Origin: Dyella lutea
GTDB lineage: Bacteria > Pseudomonadota > Gammaproteobacteria > Xanthomonadales > Rhodanobacteraceae
Direction: 5' to 3'
Assembly: GCF_024158035.1 (NCBI RefSeq)
Contig: NZ_JAMZEK010000001.1
Location: forward strand, 434,001 to 498,000
Length of the DNA stretch: 64,000 bases
Each line of letters opens with the position of its first letter. The first letter of the stretch is position 1. The position numbers and the translations under genes are program-made. The notes beneath the pieces were generated by a model, which had not been told where the DNA came from, searched no databases, and worked only from the letters and a program-made list of their open reading frames with translations. Positions 7,450 to 16,293 of this stretch are shown piece after piece.

Positions 7450-8265
7450 ATGAGTACGGACACTTCACACCCGCACGAACGCGCTCCCTGGCAGCCTATC
7501 CGCTACCTGTGGCGCGTGCCGCTGCTGCTGGGGCATATCGTGCTGGGCATCCTGCTGTGTTCGCTGATCCTCAGCTGGAACAAGCACCGGGTAATGAAGA
7601 ACGGCCGCGTGCCCTTCGCCCACCGCATGATCAACTGGTGGTCGCGCCTGTTGATGCGCATCTTCGGCCTGCGCTCGGTGCTGATCGGCCAGCCGCTGCC
7701 CGACCCGGTGCTGTTCGTCGCCAACCACACCTCGTGGATCGACATCGAGCTGCTGCACAGCCAGCGCGCGGCCTGCTTCGTGGCCAAGGCCGAGATCGCC
7801 GGCTGGCCGCTGGTCGGCTGGATGGCCGCCAACGGCGGCACCATCTTCCATCGCCGCGGCTCCAACCACTCGCTGACCTCGGTGATGGCGGTGATGGTCG
7901 ACCGCCTGCGCGAAGGCCGCTCGGTGGCGGTGTTCCCGGAGGGCGGCACCGGCTACAACGGCGTGCTGAAGGTGTTCCACGCGCGCATCTTCCAGGCCGC
8001 GCTCGATGCCGAGGTACGGGTACAGCCGGTGGCGCTGCGTTTCTCGAAGAACGGTCGGCGGGTGATCGATGCCGGCTTCCGCGAGCACGAGAGCTTCATG
8101 GCGAACTTCCTGCGCCTGCTCGGCAGCGCGCCGCTGGACGCGGAAGTGCACTTCCTCGATCCGGTGCCGTCCACGCCGGATGCGCGTCGCCGCATGGCCG
8201 AGCTGTCGCGCGAGCGCATCGCCGCCGCGCTGGAAGATGCCACCGCGGGCCAGGCCGACGCATGA
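7450..8265 (+). CDS. Lysophospholipid acyltransferase family protein (PlsC-like)
   Basis: 271 aa. It has an N-terminal membrane segment (VPLLLGHIVLGILLCSLILSW), then the acyltransferase motifs NHTSWID (His93, Asp98, the HX4D catalytic pair) and FPEGGTG (162-168). These enzymes move an acyl chain onto lysophospholipid or another lipid acceptor at the inner membrane. Its stop overlaps the ATG of the next gene (ATGA), an acyltransferase/hydrolase pair suggesting joint lipid metabolism. It is not necessarily the essential plsC, which may lie elsewhere. Confidence 0.88.
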   Translation: MSTDTSHPHERAPWQPIRYLWRVPLLLGHIVLGILLCSLILSWNKHRVMKNGRVPFAHRMINWWSRLLMRIFGLRSVLIGQPLPDPVLFVANHTSWIDIELLHSQRAACFVAKAEIAGWPLVGWMAANGGTIFHRRGSNHSLTSVMAVMVDRLREGRSVAVFPEGGTGYNGVLKVFHARIFQAALDAEVRVQPVALRFSKNGRRVIDAGFREHESFMANFLRLLGSAPLDAEVHFLDPVPSTPDARRRMAELSRERIAAALEDATAGQADA

Positions 8266-9269
8266 CGCTTCCGAAAGGCAGTGACTTCCTGCCGCCGTGG
8301 CCGCTGCGCAGCGGCCACCTGCAGACCATGCTGTCCTCCAGCGGCGTGCGCCGGGTGCTGCTGCCACGGCGTGCGCGCACCGTGGTCGAGGGTGCCGAGC
8401 ACGTGATGGTCGGCGGTGGCGGTGACGTGCGGCTCAGCGGCGCGTTCACCGCGCAGCAGGCGCGGCCGGAAGCCCGTGGCCTGGCCGTGCTGTTCCACGG
8501 CTGGGAGGGCAGCGTCGACTCCACCTACGTGCTGCAGACCGGCAGTCGCCTGCTCGCCGACGGCTGGGACGTGTTCCGGCTGAACTTCCGCGACCATGGC
8601 GACAGCCATCATCTCAACGAGGCGCTGTTCCACTCCTGCCGCATCGACGAGGTGGTGCGCGCGCTCGGCGAGATCGCCGAGCGCTGGCCGGCTCGGCCGA
8701 TGGCGCTGGCCGGTTTCTCCCTGGGCGGCAACTTCGCGCTGCGTGCGGCGTTGCAGGCGCCGAAGCTCGGTATCCCGCTGACTTACGCGCTGGCGGTGTG
8801 TCCGATCATCGATCCGGCCGAGGGCCTGTTCTCGCTGGAGAAGCAGGCGCCTTGGTTCTACCAGGCCTACTTCATGCAGAAGTGGCGCCACTCGCTGAAG
8901 GTCAAGCAGTCGCTGTTCCCGCAGCACACCTACTTCGAGCTGGCCGAGCTGAAGCAGAACCTGCGCGGCCTGACCGAGGCGCTGGTGCTCCGGCACACCG
9001 ACTTCGATTCGCTCGAGGCCTATCTGGACGGCTATTCGGTGGCCGGCGAGACGCTGCGGGAACTGACCCTGCCGGCCACCATCATGACTGCCCGCGACGA
9101 CCCGGTGATCCCGGTCAATGCCTTCGAGCAGCTGAAGCTGCCGTCGAACGTGGAGCTGGACATCGCGCGCTATGGCGGCCACTGCGGCTTCATCCGAGGC
9201 TGGGACATGACCAGCTTCACCGACGACTACATCGCCGCGCGCTTCAATGCGGTGGCCGACGCACGCTAG
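8262..9269 (+). CDS. YheT-family alpha/beta hydrolase
   Basis: 335 aa. The alpha/beta hydrolase fold shows LAVLFHGWEGS, the nucleophile elbow GFSLGGN (Ser153), an acid in TARDDPVIP and a His in YGGHCGF. The N-terminal WPLRSGHLQTML block is typical of the YheT group. It overlaps the upstream acyltransferase by four bases and is cotranscribed with it. Its stop codon touches the left end of a 295-bp inverted-repeat element, so the extreme C-terminus may have been set by that insertion. Confidence 0.88.
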   Translation: MTLPKGSDFLPPWPLRSGHLQTMLSSSGVRRVLLPRRARTVVEGAEHVMVGGGGDVRLSGAFTAQQARPEARGLAVLFHGWEGSVDSTYVLQTGSRLLADGWDVFRLNFRDHGDSHHLNEALFHSCRIDEVVRALGEIAERWPARPMALAGFSLGGNFALRAALQAPKLGIPLTYALAVCPIIDPAEGLFSLEKQAPWFYQAYFMQKWRHSLKVKQSLFPQHTYFELAELKQNLRGLTEALVLRHTDFDSLEAYLDGYSVAGETLRELTLPATIMTARDDPVIPVNAFEQLKLPSNVELDIARYGGHCGFIRGWDMTSFTDDYIAARFNAVADAR

Positions 9270-9563
9270 GGATGGTCTGATTCACCCCGGCACAGGCGTC
9301 GCCAGTCTGTCTGCGCGAGGCCCACAGGCACAGGGGCGTCGTCGAAGGCAGGCTGGTGGCCTGTCGAGACGGCGAGCCGCGGGGATGCGCGCAGACAGAA
9401 CGGCCTCAACCGCCAGGATTTCATTGACGAGGTGATATCCGGAAGGCCCTCATATCGCCTCACGCGCCGCGCCCAGACCGCCAGTCTGGGCGGCGCCGCA
9501 CACGACCATCTGTGAACCTTCCGGACATCATGCCGGCTGCGCCGGGGTGAATCAGACCATCCC
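9269..9563. mobile_element. MITE-like element with 23-bp perfect terminal inverted repeats
   Basis: The sequence starting GGGATGGTCTGATTCA at 9269-9291 recurs as its exact reverse complement at 9541-9563. Nested inside are a second inverted repeat (TCCGGAAGG 9438-9446 with CCTTCCGGA 9517-9525) and a GC hairpin (GCCCAGAC-CGCCA-GTCTGGGC, 9471-9491). There is no plausible gene in its 295 bp, so it would have to be moved by a transposase encoded elsewhere. I see no clear target-site duplication. It sits between convergent genes and may also act as a bidirectional terminator. Confidence 0.6.
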
Positions 9564-9568
9564 CGGGT

Positions 9569-10183
9569 TCAGGGCAAGGCGCCGGGTTCGCGCCGGCGCA
9601 TCCAGCAGGCGATGCTCATCCGTTCGCGCGTGGCCGGCAGGACTTCGTGCTCGAAGCGACCGGACAGGAACAGTGCCAGCGTGCCGGCCCGCGGCAGCAC
9701 GTCGTGGCTGTGGTCATCGTCCAGGTAGAGCCGCAGCGCGCCACCGTCCTCGGGCTCCCAGTCGGCGTTGAGGTAGTACACCGCCGAGACCACCCGGGCG
9801 TCGCGCCCGCGCAGCTGGTCCAGGTGCCGCGCGTAGCGTGCGCCGGGCGGATACACCGCGTAGTGCGCCTCGCTCTCCACCAGCCCGAGCATCAGGCTGC
9901 GGTTGAGCATGTGGCGCAGGGTCTCGATCGCCTCCACGAAGGGCTGTTGCGCTGCGCTCAGCGCGTTCATCTCGAACCAGCGGGTGTGGTCGCCGCGCAG
10001 CGCGGGGGCGGACTGACCGGTACCGACGCGGGCCGGGGTCATCCGGTGCGCGGTGTGCATCGCCGCGCATTCGGCGGCGAGGACCGCGGTCGCCTCGGCC
10101 GGCAGCAGCTGGCCGAGCACGCACCAGCCATCCACGGCCAGCGTGTCGGCAGCGGCTTGGAAACGGTCGACGAGGGTGGTCAT
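9569..10183 (-). CDS. 2-oxoglutarate/Fe(II)-dependent oxygenase family protein
   Basis: 204 aa. The double-stranded beta-helix iron site is visible as HLD (His120, Asp122) and EHEVLP (His179), with a downstream Arg in ATRERMS for 2-oxoglutarate. The order matches prolyl-4-hydroxylase-like members: YPPGARYARHLDQ, SAVYYLNADWEPEDGGALRLY, then FEHEVLP. The substrate is unknown; some relatives hydroxylate proteins. It is followed upstream on the same strand by DUF3820 and VOC genes. Confidence 0.87.
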   Translation of the reverse strand: MTTLVDRFQAAADTLAVDGWCVLGQLLPAEATAVLAAECAAMHTAHRMTPARVGTGQSAPALRGDHTRWFEMNALSAAQQPFVEAIETLRHMLNRSLMLGLVESEAHYAVYPPGARYARHLDQLRGRDARVVSAVYYLNADWEPEDGGALRLYLDDDHSHDVLPRAGTLALFLSGRFEHEVLPATRERMSIACWMRRREPGALP

Positions 10184-10239
10184 GGTCCGGCGGCGGGCAG
10201 GGCAGGGGCGCGCAGCATACGCCCATCGGCGACGCGCGA

Positions 10240-10446
10240 TCAGCGCAGCGGATCAAGCAGGCCGCGCAGGCCGTTGTGGTCCAGCTCCAGCGACAGCGCC
10301 AGCAGGCGCCCCAGCTGGCCCGGCGGAAAGCCCTTGCGCGCGAACCACGCCAGGTACGCGCCGGGCAGGTCGCCGATCAGCCGGCCCTGGTACTTGCCGT
10401 AGGGCATGCGCACCGTGACCAGTCGCTTGAGATCTTCGGCTTCCAC
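10240..10446 (-). CDS. DUF3820 family small protein
   Basis: 68 aa from a GTG. The family pattern VRMPYGKYQGRLIGDLP, then YLAWFARKGFPPGQLG is clear. DUF3820 proteins are short and have been linked to quorum-regulated virulence factors, but no biochemical role is settled. It begins six bases after the VOC stop codon, so the two are cotranscribed. Confidence 0.85.
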   Translation of the reverse strand: MEAEDLKRLVTVRMPYGKYQGRLIGDLPGAYLAWFARKGFPPGQLGRLLALSLELDHNGLRGLLDPLR

Positions 10447-10452
10447 CGCGGC

Positions 10453-10875
10453 CTACTTCGCGAACAGCCGCGACGGGTCGGCGAACGCCTTGAACTCCAG
10501 CGCGTTGCCGCAGGGGTCGAGCAGGAACATCGTGGCCTGCTCGCCGCTCTGGCCGGCGAAACGCACGTGCGGCTCGATCACGAAACGCACCCCCGCGGCG
10601 CGCAGCCGGTCGGCCAGCGCCTGCCATTCGTCCATCGGCAGCACCAGGCCGAAGTGGCGCACCGGCACGGCGTCGCCGTCCACCTCGTGCGCGGCGGCCG
10701 CGCGCACTTCCTCCGGCGCGAGGTGGGCGACGATCTGGTGGCCGCGGAAGTCGAAGTCGACCCAGTCCTCGCAGCTGCGCCCTTCGGGGCAGCCGAGCAG
10801 TTCGCCGTAGAACGCCCGCGCCTTGGCCAGCGAAGTCACCGGGAAGGCGAGGTGGAACGGAGCGAGCTGGCTCAT
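10453..10875 (-). CDS. VOC (glyoxalase/dioxygenase) family protein
   Basis: 140 aa with the vicinal-oxygen-chelate repeats: [22 protein letters not shown] in the first half and [19 protein letters not shown], then [15 protein letters not shown] in the second. Candidate metal ligands are His8, His76 and Glu near residue 127. Members act as glyoxalases, ring-cleavage dioxygenases or resistance proteins; substrate cannot be assigned. It is the first gene of a small minus-strand set with DUF3820 and possibly the 2OG oxygenase. Confidence 0.85.
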   Translation of the reverse strand: MSQLAPFHLAFPVTSLAKARAFYGELLGCPEGRSCEDWVDFDFRGHQIVAHLAPEEVRAAAAHEVDGDAVPVRHFGLVLPMDEWQALADRLRAAGVRFVIEPHVRFAGQSGEQATMFLLDPCGNALEFKAFADPSRLFAK

Positions 10876-10985
10876 CGTCGGTCACGGGCAGGGCAGGGCC
10901 ATCGAGCATGCGGCCCGTTGCGGCGGCGGTCAACGCGGGGCGGCCGTTATGCTGTCGAACCTGTCCGCAGACGCCCAGGACCACC

Positions 10986-12275
10986 ATGCCCGCTGGCCGG
11001 CACATCGTCTTTGCCACCGTCGGCTCGCTCGGCGACCTGTTTCCGTTTCTGGCGGTTGGCCAGGCGTTGGCAGCGCGCGGGCACCGCGTCACGGTGGCGA
11101 CCCATCCGGTGCACCGCGAGCCGATCGAGCGGGCCGGGCTGGTATTCGCAGACGCCAGCGGCATGCCCGAGCCGGACGACCGCGAGGCGTTCACCGCCAA
11201 GGCGTTTCATCCCTGGCGCGGCCCGGCCTTCGTGGTGCGCGACTTCGCCGCCGCCGACGTGCGCGCCAGCTATGCGAAGCTGGCGCCGCTGTGCGACACG
11301 GTCGATGTACTGGTCACCAGCACCCTGGCCTTCGCCGGGCAGATCCTCGGCGAAACGCTGGAGGCGGCCGGGCGCCTGCGCTGGCTGTCCGCGGTGCTGG
11401 CCCCGGCCAGTTTCCTGTCGGCGTACGACATGCCGGCCACCGGACTGGCTGCGCTCGACCGCCTCTTCCATGCCACGCCCGCGCGCGGCCGTCTGCTGCA
11501 GCGGCTGTCGCGCCGGGTGACGCGGGGCTGGACCGCGCCGGTGCGGGCGTTCCGCCGCGAGCTGGGCTTGTCGCCGGAGTCGCCGCGCGGCGATCCGTTC
11601 CATCGCGGCCAGTTCGCGCCGGGCGGCACGCTGGCACTGTTTCCCGCGCTGCTCGGGGCGCCGCAGCCGGACTGGCCGCCGCATGCCACGCAGTGCGGCT
11701 TCGCCCGCTACGTCCAGCCCCACACGCTCGATCCGGCGCTGGCGGAGTTCCTGCGCGCCGGGCCCCCACCGATCGTGTTCTCGCTCGGCTCCACCGCGGT
11801 GCACGCCAACGCCTCGTTCCTGCACGAGAGCCTCGCCGCCGCCGTCGCGCTGGGATGTCGTGCGGTGCTGTTCACCGGTTCGCCGGCGATGCGTGAGCGA
11901 CTCCCGCGCGAGCTGCCCGAAGGGATCGCCTGCGTGGAATACGCGCCCCACGCCGCTGTGTTCCCGCAGGCGGCGGCGGTGGTGCATCACGGCGGGGTCG
12001 GCACCAGTGCCGAGGCCCTGCATGCCGGTGTCCCCTCGCTGGTGGTGCCGCACGGCTTTGACCAGCACGACAACGCCGCCCGCCTGCAACGCCTGGGCGT
12101 GGCCGGAGTGCTCGCCGCCACCCGCTATCGCCGAGACGCGGCGGCGGCGGGCCTGGGCGGCCTGCTCGACCCCGCCCATGCCAGCCGCGCCCGCACCGTG
12201 GCCGGATGGCTGAAGGAGGCCGATGGCGCCGCCGCTGCCGCCGACGTGATCGAGCACGTCGGCAGTTCCGGTTGA
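10986..12275 (+). CDS. Glycosyltransferase, UDP-glucuronosyltransferase/GT1-like
   Basis: 429 aa from ATG 10986; an earlier in-frame ATG adds only unrelated residues. The N-terminal Rossmann domain begins HIVFATVGSLGDLFPFLAVGQALAARGH, typical of GT-B enzymes such as MGT and rhamnosyltransferase chain A. The C-terminal donor-binding domain carries the signature VHHGGVGTSAEALHAGVPSLVVPHGFDQ. It likely glycosylates a lipid or small metabolite at the cytoplasmic face. Nothing adjacent identifies the acceptor. Confidence 0.88.
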   Translation: MPAGRHIVFATVGSLGDLFPFLAVGQALAARGHRVTVATHPVHREPIERAGLVFADASGMPEPDDREAFTAKAFHPWRGPAFVVRDFAAADVRASYAKLAPLCDTVDVLVTSTLAFAGQILGETLEAAGRLRWLSAVLAPASFLSAYDMPATGLAALDRLFHATPARGRLLQRLSRRVTRGWTAPVRAFRRELGLSPESPRGDPFHRGQFAPGGTLALFPALLGAPQPDWPPHATQCGFARYVQPHTLDPALAEFLRAGPPPIVFSLGSTAVHANASFLHESLAAAVALGCRAVLFTGSPAMRERLPRELPEGIACVEYAPHAAVFPQAAAVVHHGGVGTSAEALHAGVPSLVVPHGFDQHDNAARLQRLGVAGVLAATRYRRDAAAAGLGGLLDPAHASRARTVAGWLKEADGAAAAADVIEHVGSSG

Positions 12276-12391
12276 GGAGCCTTGCGTTTTCGTAAGGTTT
12301 CCGCGTGGCGATCGACAGCCCACCGTAAAGGTCGCGCCACAGCGGCTGCCCAGCATGGCGTGAATTCCCGAGCCCTTGCGGAGAGTTCCCC

Positions 12392-14734
12392 ATGCTGCTG
12401 CATCGTCGTTTTCCGTCACCCACCCTGCTCGCGCTGGCCCTGGCCTCCGCCATGCTGCCCTCGGTTCATGCGACCGACGCCGCCACGCCGGCCGATGCAG
12501 CCACCACGACGGCTGCCAGCGATCACGTCAAGAACCTCGCGGGCATCCACGTGGTGGCCACGGCCCCGCGCGTGGCGGAAATGCCCACGCATGTCTCGCT
12601 GAAGGCGATCGAGCCGAAGTCGATCATCGACCAGGCCTACATCGACAACAACGCCATGCCGATGGACAGCTACAGCTCGATCGCCGCGCTTGCGCCCAGC
12701 GTTGTCGACGTCGAACCGAACGGCCCTGGCCTGGGCAACAACAAGGGCTTCACCATCCGCGGCATGAGCGATGGCCAGTACAACCTGACCATGGATGGCA
12801 TTCCGGTCGGCGACTCGAACGACTTCACCCATCACTCGTCGAACTACTTCATGCCGCAGGACCTGGGTCAGGTGGTCGTCGATCGTGGTCCGGGTCAGGC
12901 CTCCACCATCGGCTACGCCACCTTCGGCGGAACCGTTTCGATGCAGACCCGCGACCCGCTGGCGCACACCACCACCGAGGTGTACGGGGGCTTCGGCAGC
13001 TTCGCCACCCGGCTGGCCGGAGTGAAGTTCAACACCGGTACTTTGTCCAACGGCGGCAGCGGCTACCTCGATTACCGTCAGCTGCGTTCGGACGGTTATC
13101 TGTCCGGCGCCACGGTCGACCGCAGCAACCTCGCCGCCAAGTTCGTGCAGCCGTTCGGCGACGCCACCACGCTGACCATGCTGGCCATGCGCAATACCAA
13201 CGGCGGCAGCAATGCGGCGATCGTCGGCGCCACCTCGTACCCGTACGTGTCCGACGGCAACTATCCCTACACCAGCGGCATGCCGGGCCAGATGCAGGTG
13301 TTCGGCCAGCGCTACGGCCTTTCGAACGACCCGCACAGCCAGGCCTATACCGGCTACAACTACGACCACTTCAACAGCGATTTCGAGTACGTCGACCTCG
13401 CCTCGGATCTCGGCGCAGTGACGCTCGACAACAAGCTCTACACCTACTCGTACTACCACCGCGGCTGGAACGGCCTGGACCCGAACGGCGGCAACATGGA
13501 CTACGGCCAGCTCAGCGGGCCGGCCGGCTCCATCGGCGACGGCACCTTCCCGGCGGGCCTCGGCACGCCCAACGGCACGGCCTACGGAGACAACAACATC
13601 CCGGGCCAAAAGATGTACCTGCTGTACCGCAACTGGGGCGACCTGTTGCGCCTGTCGCAGTCGCTGGGCCCGGGCGAGCTGGGCTACGGCGTGTGGGCCA
13701 ACAAGCAGCTCTATCACCGCTACGAGGCCGAGATCGATTTCAGTCTCGGCGGCGCGCTGAACCCGGTACTGAAGGGTAGCGATCCCGTGACCCAGGCCAC
13801 CGACCGCCGCATCGACGGCACGTTCTGGGTGATCCAGCCCTACCTGCAGTACGCCTGGCACATCACCGACCAGCTCACCTTCACGCCTGGCCTGAAGTAC
13901 GTCACCTTCAAGCGTCACGACGTGGCGCCGATCCAGCAGAAGGTGCGTACCGCGTTCGACTACTCCCAGACCTGGAAGAAGGTGCTGCCCTCGTTTGACC
14001 TGCATTACGCGATCACGCCGGAGTGGTCGGCCTACCTGCAGGCCGCCGAGGGCTACCTGGCACCGAACGAGAACCAGTACTACGTATCCAATCCGTCCAC
14101 CGCCAACCAGGGCCTGCAGACCGAGTCGACGAAGAACTACCAGCTCGGCAGCAGCTGGCAGAACGGCACCTGGAGCCTGTCCGGCGACGTGTACGCGATC
14201 AACTTCTCCAACCAGATCAGCAGCCGCAAAGTGGGCAAGGAAACCTTCTTCACCAACCTGGGCGGCACCCGCTACCGCGGTGCCGAGGTCGAAGGCAGCG
14301 TCTACGTGGGCGACGGCTTCAGCCTCTACGCCAACGCCAGCTACAACAAGGCGACGGTGAACAAGACCGGGCTGCAGTTGAAGAAGGTGCCCAAGACCAC
14401 CGCCGCCGGCGGCATCCTTTATCACGCCGGGCCCTTTAGCGGATCGCTGCTGGCCAAGCATCTCGGTGTCAGCTATGGCGACACCGGCGTGGACGCCAGC
14501 GGCAACCCGGCGCTGATCTACCGGCTGCCGGCCGTCACCCTGGTCAACCTGTCACTGAACTACACCATGCAGCACGGCGGTTTGCTGCCGCGCGGCAGCC
14601 GCCTCGGCCTGCGCGTCAGCAACCTCACCAACCAGACCCCGCTGATCGACGAGACCAGTACCGCCAACGGCGTGCCGCTGTTCTACGCCGTCGCCGGCCG
14701 CTCGGTGATGGGGACGTTCTCGCTTCCATTCTGA
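12392..14734 (+). CDS. TonB-dependent outer-membrane receptor
   Basis: 780 aa. Signal peptide (PTLLALALASAMLPSVHA), a TonB-box-like stretch (LAGIHVVATA), then the plug domain (AALAPSVVDVEPNGPG, GFTIRGMSDGQYNLTMDGIP, GGTVSMQTRDP) and a beta-barrel ending in GTFSLPF with a terminal Phe. It imports a ligand with TonB-ExbBD energy. The next gene is a secreted phosphodiesterase, followed by a two-component system and a phytase-like protein, suggesting a phosphoester ligand (inference). A GC hairpin follows the stop codon. Confidence 0.93.
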   Translation: MLLHRRFPSPTLLALALASAMLPSVHATDAATPADAATTTAASDHVKNLAGIHVVATAPRVAEMPTHVSLKAIEPKSIIDQAYIDNNAMPMDSYSSIAALAPSVVDVEPNGPGLGNNKGFTIRGMSDGQYNLTMDGIPVGDSNDFTHHSSNYFMPQDLGQVVVDRGPGQASTIGYATFGGTVSMQTRDPLAHTTTEVYGGFGSFATRLAGVKFNTGTLSNGGSGYLDYRQLRSDGYLSGATVDRSNLAAKFVQPFGDATTLTMLAMRNTNGGSNAAIVGATSYPYVSDGNYPYTSGMPGQMQVFGQRYGLSNDPHSQAYTGYNYDHFNSDFEYVDLASDLGAVTLDNKLYTYSYYHRGWNGLDPNGGNMDYGQLSGPAGSIGDGTFPAGLGTPNGTAYGDNNIPGQKMYLLYRNWGDLLRLSQSLGPGELGYGVWANKQLYHRYEAEIDFSLGGALNPVLKGSDPVTQATDRRIDGTFWVIQPYLQYAWHITDQLTFTPGLKYVTFKRHDVAPIQQKVRTAFDYSQTWKKVLPSFDLHYAITPEWSAYLQAAEGYLAPNENQYYVSNPSTANQGLQTESTKNYQLGSSWQNGTWSLSGDVYAINFSNQISSRKVGKETFFTNLGGTRYRGAEVEGSVYVGDGFSLYANASYNKATVNKTGLQLKKVPKTTAAGGILYHAGPFSGSLLAKHLGVSYGDTGVDASGNPALIYRLPAVTLVNLSLNYTMQHGGLLPRGSRLGLRVSNLTNQTPLIDETSTANGVPLFYAVAGRSVMGTFSLPF

Positions 14735-14755
14735 TTGTCGCCTGCCGCCTGCCGT

Positions 14756-14777
14756 CTGCCGCCGTCACCGGCGGCAG
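14756..14777 (+). other. Intercistronic hairpin between TonB receptor and phosphodiesterase
   Basis: CTGCCGCCG-TCAC-CGGCGGCAG is a perfect 9-bp stem with a 4-nt loop and no T-run after it. It is more likely an RNA-stabilising or attenuating hairpin than a full terminator, allowing different levels of the receptor and the enzyme. Confidence 0.45.
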
Positions 14778-14802
14778 TCCCCTCCTTCGCCCACGACACT
14801 CC

Positions 14803-16293
14803 ATGAATCGACTCCTCCGCCTCATGCTGGCGGCCGGCCTCGCTGCCGGCCCCGGCCTCGCCGCTGCCACCGCGGTCCGCCACGTCCTGCTGATCAGCGT
14901 CGACGGCCTGCATGCGCTGGACCTGCGCAACTACATCGAGATCCACCCCGACTCCCATCTCGCCGCCCTGGCCGCGCGCGGTGTCGAGTACACCCATGCC
15001 GACACCGTGGTACCCGCCGACTCGTTCCCGGGCCTGCTGGCGCTGGTCACCGGCGGCACGCCGGCGGCCACCGGCGTCTACTACGACAACACCTGGGACC
15101 GCTCGCTGGCACCACCGACTGGCCCGTGCACGGCCATCGGCGCCCACGCGAAGTTCAACGAAGCGGTGGATACGCCCGACGGCCACGGTATCGACGCCAG
15201 CAAGCTGCCGCGTGATCCGGCCCACGGCTGCCGTCCGGTCTATCCATGGCAGTACCTGCGGGTGAACACCATCTTCAACGTGGTGCGCGGCGCCGGTGGC
15301 TATACCGCTTGGGCCGACAAGCATCCCTCCTATGCGATCGTGCAGGGCCCGTCCGGTGACGGCGTGGCCGACCTGTACACGCCGGAGATCGGCACCGACG
15401 GCGAGGACCACCCGGACACCGACGCGGTCACTGCCTCGATCGCGCGTACCGAAACCTACGACACCGGCAAGATGCAGGCGGTGATCCACGAAGTGGACGG
15501 TTATCGCCACGACGGGCGCACCCGCGCGCCGGTCCCGACCCTGTTCGGCACCAACCTGCAGAGCGTCAACGTGGCCGAGAAGCTGGCCGGCTACCAGAAT
15601 GCCGACGGCACCCCGACGCCCTCGCTGGACGCCGCGCTGACCCACCTCGACACCCTGATCGGCGAACTGATGGACGAGCTGGCGCGCCGTCACCTGGATG
15701 CCAGCACTCTGATCATCCTCACCGCCAAGCACGGCAACGGCCCGGTCGATCCCGACCAGCTGCGGCACGTCTCGAACCAGGCGCTGCGCGCGGTGATCGC
15801 CGCCGCCGCCGATGGCGAACCGGCCCAGCTCACCACCGACCGCAGCGCGCTGGTGTGGTTGCACGACGAGCGCACCACCGGCACCGTCGCGCGCACCCTG
15901 CTGGCCGACCGCGAGCGCCTCGGCATCGAACGCGTGCTGTGGGGCCGGGCGTTGGGCCTGCTGTTCCCGTCGCCGTCGCACGACGTGCGCACGCCGGACC
16001 TGATCGTGATCCCGCAGGCCGGTGTCATCTACGACAAGCCCGGTGCCAGCAAGCGCGCCGAGCACGGCGGCTTCGACACCGACGACACCCACGTGGCCCT
16101 GCTGGTGGCCGGCCCGATGCTGCCGGAGCCGGGCCGCCGGCTGGACGCACCCGTGTCCACCACCCAAGTCGCGCCCACCGTGCTGGCCGCGCTCGGGCTC
16201 GATCCGGAGGCGCTGCAGGCGGTGCACGAGCAGGGCACGCCGACCCTGCCGGGCGTGCGCTGGACCAACCTGCCGCCCTCCGGGACGCACTGA
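14803..16293 (+). CDS. Secreted alkaline-phosphatase-superfamily phosphodiesterase (NPP-like)
   Basis: 496 aa with a signal peptide (LMLAAGLAAGPGLAAATA). The fold of type-I phosphodiesterases/nucleotide pyrophosphatases shows as HVLLISVDGLHALDL (metal Asp), DTVVPADSFPGLLALVTGG (the Ser in place of the usual Thr/Ser nucleophile), YDNTWDRSL, LTAKHGN and AEHGGFDTDDTHVALLV (metal His and Asp). It would cleave phosphodiester or pyrophosphate bonds in the periplasm or outside the cell. It lies just downstream of the TonB receptor and abuts the response-regulator gene. Confidence 0.88.
   Translation: MNRLLRLMLAAGLAAGPGLAAATAVRHVLLISVDGLHALDLRNYIEIHPDSHLAALAARGVEYTHADTVVPADSFPGLLALVTGGTPAATGVYYDNTWDRSLAPPTGPCTAIGAHAKFNEAVDTPDGHGIDASKLPRDPAHGCRPVYPWQYLRVNTIFNVVRGAGGYTAWADKHPSYAIVQGPSGDGVADLYTPEIGTDGEDHPDTDAVTASIARTETYDTGKMQAVIHEVDGYRHDGRTRAPVPTLFGTNLQSVNVAEKLAGYQNADGTPTPSLDAALTHLDTLIGELMDELARRHLDASTLIILTAKHGNGPVDPDQLRHVSNQALRAVIAAAADGEPAQLTTDRSALVWLHDERTTGTVARTLLADRERLGIERVLWGRALGLLFPSPSHDVRTPDLIVIPQAGVIYDKPGASKRAEHGGFDTDDTHVALLVAGPMLPEPGRRLDAPVSTTQVAPTVLAALGLDPEALQAVHEQGTPTLPGVRWTNLPPSGTH

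Noticed and set aside
12416-14461. Very long minus-strand frame (681 codons) opposite the TonB receptor
   Set aside because: High GC content produces long antisense frames; its Val/Ala/Gly/Arg/His-rich translation lacks any domain, while the plus-strand receptor is unmistakable.
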